Source: Bacteroidetes bacterium UBA4416 (GTDB taxonomy: Bacteria; Bacteroidota; Bacteroidia; B-17B0; Aurantibacillaceae). Taken from it: a stretch of 64,000 bases of DNA. The DNA is taken from the NCBI GenBank assembly GCA_002390745.1, contig DGQK01000022.1, positions 104,966-168,965 on the forward strand, written 5' to 3'. Both the position numbers and the translations under genes were made by a program. This document shows positions 8,560-17,090 of this stretch, piece after piece. The notes beneath the pieces are model-generated. The model did no database searches and had not been told where the DNA came from. It saw only the letters and a program-made list of their open reading frames with translations. Position 1 is the stretch's first letter. Each line of letters starts with the position of its first letter.

Positions 8560-9516
8560 TTGAAATTGAAATTACATATCCCTGCATTCATATTGTTATT
8601 TGCTTTTCCCTTTAGCCTGGCATATTCCCAGGGCGCTGGTTTTAATAGGGTTAACGAATGGAAAAAATACCGTAAGGAGGTAACCTTGATGGTTGGTGCT
8701 GCTCAATTCCTGGGCGACCTGGGCGGCCTTAATAAAGTAGGAACGGATTTCAGTCCGGTGGACCTGGAGTTTAGCATGACAAGGCCGGCGGTATCCATAG
8801 GTTACCGTTATAAACTAACCAAAAATTTCAACTGGTTCAGCAGCTTCAATTACCTGCTGGTAGCGGGGGACGATAAGCTGACGACCGAGCCTTACCGTAA
8901 CAACCGTAACCTCAATTTCAAATCCAATATTTTCGAACTGTCTACCCGCGCCGAGCTGGCCTTTTTCAGGCACAGGGCCGGGCACCGCTACAGCATCAGG
9001 AGTACATCCGGAACCCGGCATAAAAGCCGTACCTGGGAAGTGCTGGGATTTGTAGGTGTGGGGATGTTCTATTTCAATCCCAAAGGAAACCAGGGCGCAG
9101 GATGGGTAAAACTGCAACCACTTCATACCGAAGGGCAGGGCTTGCCGGGCGGGCCGAAACAATACAAGCGCTTTTCCGTAAGCATACCGGTTGGCATCTC
9201 TTACCGGATGATGCTTAATAAATACTGGAGCATAGGCGCAGAGCTCAATTACCGTAAAACATTTACCGATTACATCGATGATGTAAGCACTACTTATTAC
9301 GATAAATACGCCCTGAACAATGCTTATGGCCCTGTATCCGTAGCCATGTCTGATCCAAGCAAAGGAAATATACCGGGCGCTTCGTCACCGGATGCTGCAG
9401 GCAACCCTGCACAAAGGGGCGATAAGGAAAAAGATTCCTTCATGGGAGTTCAGATTACGGTTGGGCGTTTCTTCCCACCTACGCGCAGCAAGACCAAGCT
9501 CAGGTCTAAATTCTAA
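8560..9516 (+). CDS. DUF6089-type outer-membrane beta-barrel protein
   Basis: A 318-residue protein with a signal peptide (to about residue 24, LAYSQG) and beta-barrel patterning in the mature part (VTLMVGAAQFLGDLGGLN; VSIGYRYKLTKNFNWFSSF; YWSIGAELNYRKTFTDYIDD). The pattern fits the DUF6089 family of Bacteroidota, known as a barrel of unknown function. The gene has a TTG start; there is no in-frame ATG near by. A -7 box, TATTTTTG, lies at 8524-8531, but the -33 is weak. The stop overlaps the stop of the convergent inositol monophosphatase gene by 4 bp. Confidence 0.75.
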   Translation: MKLKLHIPAFILLFAFPFSLAYSQGAGFNRVNEWKKYRKEVTLMVGAAQFLGDLGGLNKVGTDFSPVDLEFSMTRPAVSIGYRYKLTKNFNWFSSFNYLLVAGDDKLTTEPYRNNRNLNFKSNIFELSTRAELAFFRHRAGHRYSIRSTSGTRHKSRTWEVLGFVGVGMFYFNPKGNQGAGWVKLQPLHTEGQGLPGGPKQYKRFSVSIPVGISYRMMLNKYWSIGAELNYRKTFTDYIDDVSTTYYDKYALNNAYGPVSVAMSDPSKGNIPGASSPDAAGNPAQRGDKEKDSFMGVQITVGRFFPPTRSKTKLRSKF

Positions 9517-10319
9517 TTTTTCTCTGAGAAACTTTCAGAAACAAGGGTTTCAAATTCCGCCTGCAGGTACTTGTTGGTGGCAATCACTTCCCGTCCAAAC
9601 AGCCAGTTGTTTCCTTTGCTGAAATCGCAGATATTGCCTCCTGCTTCCGTAACGATGAGTGCGCCGGCAGCCACATCCCATGCATTGAGGTTGTACTCAA
9701 AATAGGCATCCATGCGCCCGCAGGCCACATAGCACAGGTCTGTAGCGGCAGAGCCGATGCGGCGCAGGCCGTGTGTGCTCTTCATCAACAGGGTCAACGC
9801 TTTGAGGTAAGCATCGAGCCTTGAGAAATTATAGATAGGGAAGCCTGTAGCGATGAGGCTTTCCGAAAGGTTCTTCCGTTCCGAAACAGCAATCGGCTTT
9901 CCGTTTAAAAAAGCACCGCCGCTTTTGCAGGCGCTAAAGCACTCGTCGTGAGCCACTTCGTATACTACCCCCAAAATAACAACCCCCTCATGTTCAAGCG
10001 CAACGCTCACCGCATAGCAGGGGATGCCGTGAATGAAGTTAGTTGTGCCGTCCAGCGGATCGATGATCCAGTTATACGCTTTTTTCTCGGTGCGTGTGTT
10101 TTCCTCAGTAATGAATCCGGCCCCGGGAAGCAGGGCCGCAAGCAGGTCTACCAGCTGCTCTTCGGCAGACTTATCGACATAGCTCACCAGGTCATTCAGG
10201 CCTTTGACTTCTGCCTTGTTGTAGGAAAAGGTCTGGCGTTCGCGGCGGATGAAGGCACCTACGCTTTTGGCGATGTCGATCACCCCGCTGGTAAGTGAGG
10301 AAAGGTCTGTTATGGTCAT
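9513..10319 (-). CDS. suhB: Inositol-1-monophosphatase family protein
   Basis: A 268-residue magnesium-dependent phosphatase of the inositol monophosphatase family. It has all three metal-site motifs: TEEN (E72, E73), WIIDPLDGTTNF (D87, D90, T92) and WDVAAGALIVTEAGG (D215). It dephosphorylates inositol phosphates or similar sugar phosphates; the true substrate here is unknown. It is divergent from the aminotransferase gene and ends 4 bp inside the DUF6089 gene on the opposite strand. Confidence 0.93.
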   Translation of the reverse strand: MTITDLSSLTSGVIDIAKSVGAFIRRERQTFSYNKAEVKGLNDLVSYVDKSAEEQLVDLLAALLPGAGFITEENTRTEKKAYNWIIDPLDGTTNFIHGIPCYAVSVALEHEGVVILGVVYEVAHDECFSACKSGGAFLNGKPIAVSERKNLSESLIATGFPIYNFSRLDAYLKALTLLMKSTHGLRRIGSAATDLCYVACGRMDAYFEYNLNAWDVAAGALIVTEAGGNICDFSKGNNWLFGREVIATNKYLQAEFETLVSESFSEKN

Positions 10320-10402
10320 GGTGGCAAAGGTAGTAAAATGGGAATGAGCGCCGAGGACTTTCAGGAAAAAGATAATGCGGAGTTTTATGTTTAAACAAAA
10401 TT

Positions 10403-10432
10403 TTGTAGTGATGGAGATAATCTATACTTTTC
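10403..10432 (+). promoter_or_regulatory. Predicted promoter of the aminotransferase gene
   Basis: TTG at 10403-10405, a 19-bp gap and TACTTTTC at 10425-10432, one base off consensus. Transcription would start near 10437, so translation must begin at the ATG at 10450 and not at the in-frame ATG at 10375. Confidence 0.55.
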
Positions 10433-10449
10433 AAGCAAAAATTACAATC

Positions 10450-11730
10450 ATGACGACTACTGCCACCCAAAAACCAAAAGTTTCCAAACTCGCCCAAAAT
10501 ATTATCGGCTCAGAGATTATCAAGCTTGCCGCAGAAGTAAATGAGAAAATAAAGCAGGGAGAGAAGATCTATAATATGACGATCGGGGACTTTAATCCGA
10601 AGGAATTCCCGATTCCTGCGGAGCTGAAGCAGTACATCGTAGACGAATATTTTGCCGATCAGACGAACTACCCGGCAGCCGATGGTATGCTGGAATTAAG
10701 GAATGCGGTTTCCAACCTGTTAAAGGAGCGCGGCGGCCTGGATTACCGGAACGACGAAATCCTCATTGCCGGTGGAGCGAGGCCTGTGATCTACAGTATT
10801 TTCAGGGCTCTGGTAGATGCGGGCGATACGGTTATTTTTGCTGTGCCTTCGTGGAATAACAACCATTATTCATACCTCAATTCTGCCAAAGCCGTGGTTA
10901 TTGAAGCGAAACCCGAGCAGAATTTTATGCCCCTGGCATCCGATATCAGGCCATACATCCGCGAGGCTACGCTGTTAGCCCTGTGCTCTCCACAAAATCC
11001 AACAGGCACGGTGTTCAGCAAAGAAGGCCTGGAGGAGATCTGCGACATGATCCTCGAGGAAAATAAGCGCCGCGGTCCCGACGAAAAACCGGTATACCTT
11101 ATGTACGACCAGATTTACTGGGCATTGACGCTGGGCAATACCAAACATTACAATCCGGTGAGCCTGCGTCCGGAAATGAAAGCTTACACGGTGTTTGTTG
11201 ATGGCATTTCCAAATCACTTTCCGCTACCGGCGTGAGGGTAGGGTGGAGTATGGGACCAAAGCCGGTGATCGATAAAATGAAAGCTATTCTGACGCACGT
11301 AGGCGCCTGGGCGCCGAAGGCAGAACAGATGGCCAGCGCCAAATACCTGAGCAACCTCGCTTTATATGACAGTTTCATTGAGCATCAGAAAACGGCCATC
11401 AGCGCCAGGCTCAACGGTTTTTACGAGGGCTTCCAGGCACTCAAGAGCGAGGGGTTTAAAGTCGATGCCATTGCTCCGCAGGCAGCTATTTACCTCACCA
11501 TTAAATTTGATCTGCACGGCCTGAAAACAGTGTCGGGCGCGGTACTAGCCACTACCAGGGATGTTACCAAATTCATCCTCGATGAAGCCAAACTGGCAGT
11601 AGTTCCTTTCTATGCCTTCGGAGCCGATGATAATTCGCCCTGGTACCGCATGTCGGTGGGCACCTGCAAATTGACCGATGTTGCGGATGTGATTTCCAAT
11701 CTCCGTCAGGCACTGAAACAGCTATCCTGA
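10450..11730 (+). CDS. Class I/II pyridoxal-phosphate aminotransferase
   Basis: A 426-residue fold-type I aminotransferase. Key residues are all visible: the substrate-cofactor motif SPQNPTG (N183), YDQIYW (D220, Y223), the Schiff-base lysine in DGISKSLSATG (K255) and R263. It resembles aspartate aminotransferase-type enzymes of Bacteroidota; the precise amino acid is not clear. I use the start at 10450 because a good promoter lies just upstream and the 25 residues in front of it (from 10375) look like leader sequence. The gene is divergent from the inositol monophosphatase gene. Confidence 0.9.
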   Translation: MTTTATQKPKVSKLAQNIIGSEIIKLAAEVNEKIKQGEKIYNMTIGDFNPKEFPIPAELKQYIVDEYFADQTNYPAADGMLELRNAVSNLLKERGGLDYRNDEILIAGGARPVIYSIFRALVDAGDTVIFAVPSWNNNHYSYLNSAKAVVIEAKPEQNFMPLASDIRPYIREATLLALCSPQNPTGTVFSKEGLEEICDMILEENKRRGPDEKPVYLMYDQIYWALTLGNTKHYNPVSLRPEMKAYTVFVDGISKSLSATGVRVGWSMGPKPVIDKMKAILTHVGAWAPKAEQMASAKYLSNLALYDSFIEHQKTAISARLNGFYEGFQALKSEGFKVDAIAPQAAIYLTIKFDLHGLKTVSGAVLATTRDVTKFILDEAKLAVVPFYAFGADDNSPWYRMSVGTCKLTDVADVISNLRQALKQLS

Positions 11731-11860
11731 AAAAATCCGTGCCACTTTAGTGTAAAGCTTACCTAAATATGTATGCTTCCTTACCGGCTGCATATGTGTT
11801 TTTACTCAGTTGCTAAAACGATTTATGTAGGATTATGATAATCCTCCGGATTTTGTATAG

Positions 11861-11901
11861 TTGTTAAAACATGCTTTCTTAACTTTACTAAAATAATTTA
11901 G
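11861..11901 (+). promoter_or_regulatory. Possible promoter and shared inverted repeat before the GEVED gene
   Basis: TTG at 11861-11863 and TAACTTTA at 11880-11887 (16-bp gap) form a weak promoter. Directly after it lies an inverted repeat, CTAAA-ATAA-TTTAG (11888-11901), 7 bp before the ATG. The same arms with the same 4-bp loop occur before the PNGase F-like gene at 17062-17075. Confidence 0.4.
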
Positions 11902-11908
11902 TAACTAT

Positions 11909-14887
11909 ATGATGATCGGAAAGCTACTTTCAGGTATATTTCGCCCTTCTTTTTCGCTTGCAGCGAGCGCATTTTTATTAATGGCGGGCCATAACTTACA
12001 GGCACAGTATTGTGCCTCTAACGCTACGTATACCGGCGACGAGGATATCCTGAACGTGAGTATCGGAAGCCTGAACAATACTTCCACCTGTTCCAGCCTG
12101 GCAGGCGGACCCTCTTCCGTTCAAAACCTTTATTCCAACTATGCATACGCAGGTTCCCCGGTTACGATCCCTAGCTTTGACAGGGGCTGCTCCCTCTCAT
12201 TCAGTGTTCAGGTAGGTACCTGCGGAGGGAACTATAACAATGCCGTGGCTATTTTTATTGACTGGAATGCCGATCTTGACTTTAACGACCCGGGAGAGCA
12301 GGTATATCTTTCGGCAGCCAGCACAATCGGGCCGCATACCGAAACGGGAACGATCAATATCCCTGTGACAGCAGTTTTAGGAAACACCACCATGCGCGTA
12401 GTGAGTGTTGAAACAGGGATCCCATCCACCATTGTAGCCTGCGGCACCTATAACTGGGGCGAAACGGAAGATTATTACGTAAATATTACCAACTCGGGCG
12501 GTGTGGCGCCATACGTGAGCAGCGATGCCTTGCAGCTCGTCAATGGACAGGTGTCGCAATGCGCCAATTCACAGCAAATTCTCTCAATCCCTGTGGTTAT
12601 GGGGGCAGGCTGTAATGCCGGTACTTTAACTGAATTTCAGCTGGCGGCCGGTTCCAGCACCAATTTACTGGCCGATGTGAGCCGGATCCATATCTTTTAC
12701 ACAGGTTCCAGCAACTCCTATGCGCCGGTTAATGAATTTGTGGCAGGCGGAACGATCCCGACAGCCAACTCCAATACCATTACAGGTTCTCAAACCTTAT
12801 TGCCAAATGTTACCAACTATTTCTGGGTGACTTATGACATCAATAACAGCTCTTCTGTCGGGGACATTATTGACGGATCCTGCAATCAGCTTCTGGTTGC
12901 GGGTAGCCCTCATATACCCACCAATACCGATCCGGTAGGAAGCGGGACCATTGTTGCCTGTCCCTGCGCTTTCAGCCTGGGCAACGACATGGCGTTCTGC
13001 GGACCTTTTACGCAAACGCTGACGGCTGCACCGGGATACGATTCGTACCTGTGGAGCCCCGGTGGCGCCACCACGCCAACGCTGGCAGTAAACACTGTGG
13101 GGAGCTATACCTGCACGGCGACTTCCATTACCGGTGGCCTGGTTACCAACGGCGATTTCAGCGCGGGCAATACGGGCTTTGTAAGCAATTACATCCTGGG
13201 TACAGGCGGCAGCTACGGAGCTCTGAGCAATCCCGGAACATATTCTGTGACCTCCAATGCAAACCTGGCCCATACGAATTTTTACTCGTTCGGCGACCAT
13301 ACAACCGGAACCGGCAACATGCTGGTATGTAACGGATCTTCTACTGCCAACGATATCGTGTGGAGCCAAACAATTACGGTGACAGCCAACACGTCTTATA
13401 ACTTTTCAACCTGGGTAGCCTCTACCGAAAATACATCTTCGGGAAGCGAAGCCTTACTGCAATTCTCCATTAACGGAAACCTGATCGGCCCGGTGTATCA
13501 TGCGCCTCTGACCGGGGGTACGTGGGCCAACTTTTTTGTAAACTGGAACTCAGGAACAGCCACAACCGCGGTGATCACCATTGTGGATCAGAACATTTCC
13601 GGCGGTGCCAACGATTTCGCCCTGGATGACATCGACTTCGAAAGGGTGTGTACGTTCAGCGATGTGCTCAACATTACTTTCGGATCGAATTCTACGGTTT
13701 CTGTTCCATCAAGCACAACGGTATGCAATAATGCTTCTATACCTGCTTCGGCCTTTACCAGTAGTCCTGCGGGCGCCACATTCGCATGGTCCAACTCCAA
13801 TCCGTTTATTGGCCTGCCAGCCAGCGGAACAGGGAATACGCCTGCCTTTACTGCCGTCAATTCCAATAATACTCCTGTAAGCACCGTGATCACGGTAACG
13901 CCTTCTGCAACGGGTTGCCCGGGAATACCAAGCTCGTATACCATCACCGTGAATCCTATGCCAGACCTCACGACGGCCGGCTCCGCCATTTGTTCGGGAG
14001 AAACGGCAAACCTGGCGGCAAGTTCATTGCTTCCCGGAGGAAACTACAACTGGTTGCCCGGTAATCAGTCAAACCCGTCTATTTCTGTAGCACCATCCAC
14101 AAGTACTTCTTATACCGTGAGCTATACGGTTAACGGTTGCGCAGCGACGGCTGTAGCGAATGTTACCGTGAATGCTACTCCAACCGTAAGCATCACGCCA
14201 CTGGCACTTTGCGAAGGCCAGTCAGGGACCCTGAATGCAACGGCCTCTCCTTCGGGCGGTACTTACCTATGGCAACCTACGGGAGCAACGACTTCTTCCA
14301 TTTCTGTTTCTCCAACCGCTACTTCCAACTACAACGTACTCTATGCGCTGAACGGATGTACAGCTACTGCGGCCACCAACGTGCAGATCAATACGCAACC
14401 TGTGCTGGCCCTGGCCGCCTCGGGGAACTCGATCTCTCCTTCCGATCACGTGATCCTTACGGCCAGTGGCGGTGGCTCTTATGTATGGAGTACAGGCGCT
14501 ACATCCTCAGTGATTGACGTAGCTCCTCAGCAAACAACAACTTACTGTGCTACTGTAACCACAAGTGGCGGATGCATGGATGTGGCCTGTCTGGACATCA
14601 TCGTGCTGAATGCTTCTGCAATAGAGATCCCGAATGTGTTCACACCTAACGGCGATGGGGTGAATGATGTATTTCACACACGCAACGTCAACATTACAAG
14701 CTATAGCTTAGCTATTTTTAACCGCTGGGGAGAATCTGTCTTTAAGACCAATGATGTTTCGAAGGGCTGGGATGGAACCATCAACGGGAAAGAGGTGCCT
14801 GACGGAACTTACCTGTTCCTGCTGGAGGCCAAAGGAGCTGATGATGTGATCTATAGCAAAAGGGGACATGTTACGTTGATACACTAA
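11909..14887 (+). CDS. GEVED-domain secreted protein with CHU_C (type IX secretion type B) end
   Basis: A 992-residue secreted protein. The signal peptide runs to about residue 33 (GHNLQAQ). Next comes a GEVED-type domain, with AIFIDWNADLDFNDPGEQVY and GTYNWGETEDYYVNI. A BNR/Ig-type middle holds a Laminin_G/carbohydrate-binding-like stretch (VTNGDFSAGNTGF to FALDDIDFE). Two Ig-like repeats follow, each with the CxGxxxxL and TxSYTVxYTVNGC patterns. The last 90 residues are the CHU_C sorting domain (IPNVFTPNGDGVNDVF, FNRWGESVF, GWDGTINGK), which directs export by the type IX system. It starts a cargo operon with the next gene, 24 bp downstream. Confidence 0.88.
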   Translation: MMIGKLLSGIFRPSFSLAASAFLLMAGHNLQAQYCASNATYTGDEDILNVSIGSLNNTSTCSSLAGGPSSVQNLYSNYAYAGSPVTIPSFDRGCSLSFSVQVGTCGGNYNNAVAIFIDWNADLDFNDPGEQVYLSAASTIGPHTETGTINIPVTAVLGNTTMRVVSVETGIPSTIVACGTYNWGETEDYYVNITNSGGVAPYVSSDALQLVNGQVSQCANSQQILSIPVVMGAGCNAGTLTEFQLAAGSSTNLLADVSRIHIFYTGSSNSYAPVNEFVAGGTIPTANSNTITGSQTLLPNVTNYFWVTYDINNSSSVGDIIDGSCNQLLVAGSPHIPTNTDPVGSGTIVACPCAFSLGNDMAFCGPFTQTLTAAPGYDSYLWSPGGATTPTLAVNTVGSYTCTATSITGGLVTNGDFSAGNTGFVSNYILGTGGSYGALSNPGTYSVTSNANLAHTNFYSFGDHTTGTGNMLVCNGSSTANDIVWSQTITVTANTSYNFSTWVASTENTSSGSEALLQFSINGNLIGPVYHAPLTGGTWANFFVNWNSGTATTAVITIVDQNISGGANDFALDDIDFERVCTFSDVLNITFGSNSTVSVPSSTTVCNNASIPASAFTSSPAGATFAWSNSNPFIGLPASGTGNTPAFTAVNSNNTPVSTVITVTPSATGCPGIPSSYTITVNPMPDLTTAGSAICSGETANLAASSLLPGGNYNWLPGNQSNPSISVAPSTSTSYTVSYTVNGCAATAVANVTVNATPTVSITPLALCEGQSGTLNATASPSGGTYLWQPTGATTSSISVSPTATSNYNVLYALNGCTATAATNVQINTQPVLALAASGNSISPSDHVILTASGGGSYVWSTGATSSVIDVAPQQTTTYCATVTTSGGCMDVACLDIIVLNASAIEIPNVFTPNGDGVNDVFHTRNVNITSYSLAIFNRWGESVFKTNDVSKGWDGTINGKEVPDGTYLFLLEAKGADDVIYSKRGHVTLIH

Positions 14888-14911
14888 GCACTTGTTGAAT
14901 TTTAAAAACTG

Positions 14912-16993
14912 ATGACGATGAAAAAAACAGTGATGTGTTTATGCCTGCTGTGGGGAGGTTATTGTTTTTCGCAGACGTATACGCCCATTACAGTGAGCGG
15001 CTTCAATCTCGATGCGGTTGCCGAAACCTATCCGAATTCCCTGTCCTGTACCACGCAGGCCCTCGACCAGGTAGTGGCTGGAGGTAACAGTGTGATGTAT
15101 AACGCGGCTTTTGCAAGTGCCGCGTCTTTTGGCGGAGGCTTACCCAATTCGGGCACGATTGTCAATGCCACAAAAACCTTTCAGCTGATGCCTTACAATG
15201 GCAATAACGCTCTCTTTGCTCCGGCATCTTCGTCTAACACATTAACGCTTGCCACGCCGGCCTCGTACAGCAACCTCAGTTTCCTGGTATTCTCTACCGA
15301 GGGATCGAGCACTATTAACATCACGATCCGGTATACAGACCTTACGGTTACCAATGCCGGCAATTTTACCGTTCAGGATTGGTTTAACGGAACAGGTGCA
15401 GTGATTACGGGAATAGGACGTTGTAAGCGTGTGGTATCCGGCGTTACTGCCGACGGCCTCCCGACAAACCCGAGGCTTTACGGGATTGACATCCCGCTTT
15501 CCTGTGCTAACCAGCAAAAGCAGGTAGCTTCTGTCGTAGTGAACGGCGTTTCCAGCAATCCTTCAGGTGGCGGAGGCTATGTGCTCGCTGTATCGGGCGT
15601 TACAGCCAATGTGACGCCGCCTGCTATTGCCTACGGTAATTTACTTTGCCAGGGTGGGGCCAGCGCTACACCAACACTGACAGGTGCCAGTGGTGGTACG
15701 TATGCATCCAGCCCTGCCGGACTAAGCATGTCGGCAGCAAGCGGCGTTATCAACCTCGTGGCCAGCACGCCGGCTACCTACACGGTGAGCTATACCACCA
15801 CAGGAGCCTGTCCTTTATCTACGAATTATACCTTATCGGTAATTCCTTTGCCAACCATTACTGTTAACAGCCCGACGGTGTGCGCCGGTGAAACAGCCAC
15901 CTTATCGGCTTCCGGCGGCACTTCTTATGCCTGGGTTGGGAACAACCTGAGCGCTGTATCCGGCCAGTCGGTGAGCGCCAATGTAGCATCAACGAGCATT
16001 TATACACTCACTGGTACTGATAATGGCTGCAGCAACGTTGTAACGACCACGGTTACGGTAAATCCTCTGCCGGTAGTGACCACAAATTTTGCTGTGATAT
16101 GTCCGGGAGAACAGGCTGTCTTAAATTCCACGACTTCCATTCCGGGAGGAACTTATGCCTGGCTGCCCAATAATCAAACGACCCCTTCGATCAGTGAGTC
16201 GCCTTCGGTTTCTACAAATTATACCGTGGTGTATACCGTAAACGGCTGCAGTGGCTCGGCTATTGCCGCCGTGAACCTGAAGCCGGTTCCTTCGCTATCG
16301 GTTAACTCGGGATCTGTATGCGAAGGTAACTCTCTTCTTTTGCTTGCCAATGCTTCTATAGCAGGCGGTACTTACGTGTGGCAGCCCGGAGGGGAAACAA
16401 GCCCTTCTGTCTCTCAAAGCCCTTCGGTTCCCTCCAGCTATACGGTTAGCTATACTCTTAATGGTTGCAGCGCTTCGGCCATCGCTTCTGTCGGCATTTA
16501 TCCTGATCCGGATGCAAGCGTTACTGCTTCGGCAGGCTCTGTGGCTCCGGGCGATGAAGTCGCTCTTGTGGCCAACGGGGGCACTTCCTATCTCTGGAGC
16601 ACAGGCGCTACCACGCCGCAGATCGTGATGAAACCTCTTGAAACTACAAGCTATTGCGCCACGGTTACCAATGCCGATGGCTGTAAACGGGAAGCCTGTG
16701 TGGAAGTACTGGTAAGGGCGGAATCCACCCTATACATTCCTAATGTATTTACGCCAAACGGCGACGGTGTCAACGATGAGTTTCATGTAGCAGGATATAA
16801 CCTCAGCGAATTTGATCTCAAAATTTTTAACCGCTGGGGGCAGCTCCTGTTCCAGACCAACGATCCTCTCAAAGGCTGGGATGGTAGTTACAAGGGCCAA
16901 ACAGTTGAAGGCGTGTATGTGTTTATCGTGAAAGCTAAAGGGAACGATGGCACGGGATACCGCAAATCAGGTCATATTACGCTGATCCAGTAA
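14912..16993 (+). CDS. Secreted CHU_C-domain (type IX secretion type B) protein
   Basis: A 693-residue secreted protein with a signal peptide (to about residue 20; the ATG at 14918 is an equally good start). The N-terminal 220 residues form an unrecognised domain (ITVSGFNLDAVAET; RCKRVVSGVTADGLP) that may be a binding domain. Then come Ig-like repeats (VCAGETATLSASGG, ICPGEQAVL, VCEGNSLLL) with a pattern close to those in the gene before it. The C-terminus is a CHU_C sorting domain (IPNVFTPNGDGVNDEF, IFNRWGQLLF, GWDGSYKG). It is the second gene of the cargo operon and probably shares its transcript. Confidence 0.88.
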   Translation: MTMKKTVMCLCLLWGGYCFSQTYTPITVSGFNLDAVAETYPNSLSCTTQALDQVVAGGNSVMYNAAFASAASFGGGLPNSGTIVNATKTFQLMPYNGNNALFAPASSSNTLTLATPASYSNLSFLVFSTEGSSTINITIRYTDLTVTNAGNFTVQDWFNGTGAVITGIGRCKRVVSGVTADGLPTNPRLYGIDIPLSCANQQKQVASVVVNGVSSNPSGGGGYVLAVSGVTANVTPPAIAYGNLLCQGGASATPTLTGASGGTYASSPAGLSMSAASGVINLVASTPATYTVSYTTTGACPLSTNYTLSVIPLPTITVNSPTVCAGETATLSASGGTSYAWVGNNLSAVSGQSVSANVASTSIYTLTGTDNGCSNVVTTTVTVNPLPVVTTNFAVICPGEQAVLNSTTSIPGGTYAWLPNNQTTPSISESPSVSTNYTVVYTVNGCSGSAIAAVNLKPVPSLSVNSGSVCEGNSLLLLANASIAGGTYVWQPGGETSPSVSQSPSVPSSYTVSYTLNGCSASAIASVGIYPDPDASVTASAGSVAPGDEVALVANGGTSYLWSTGATTPQIVMKPLETTSYCATVTNADGCKREACVEVLVRAESTLYIPNVFTPNGDGVNDEFHVAGYNLSEFDLKIFNRWGQLLFQTNDPLKGWDGSYKGQTVEGVYVFIVKAKGNDGTGYRKSGHITLIQ

Positions 16994-17053
16994 AACGACC
17001 ATTGTATTTTATAATTGAGTTAAATTTAATGATTATTTAAGAATTTATTTTGC

Positions 17054-17075
17054 TACCTTTGCTAAAACAATTTAG
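17054..17075 (+). promoter_or_regulatory. -7 box and shared inverted repeat before the PNGase F-like gene
   Basis: TACCTTTG at 17054-17061 matches the Bacteroidota -7 box; no good -33 is seen. The inverted repeat CTAAA-ACAA-TTTAG follows at 17062-17075, 15 bp before the ATG. It matches the repeat before the GEVED gene in arms, loop length and place. Confidence 0.5.
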
Positions 17076-17090
17076 AAAACGCAATGAAAA

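Noticed and set aside
10375..10449. Longer aminotransferase start at 10375
   Set aside because: The predicted promoter lies between this ATG and 10450, so it would not be in the mRNA.
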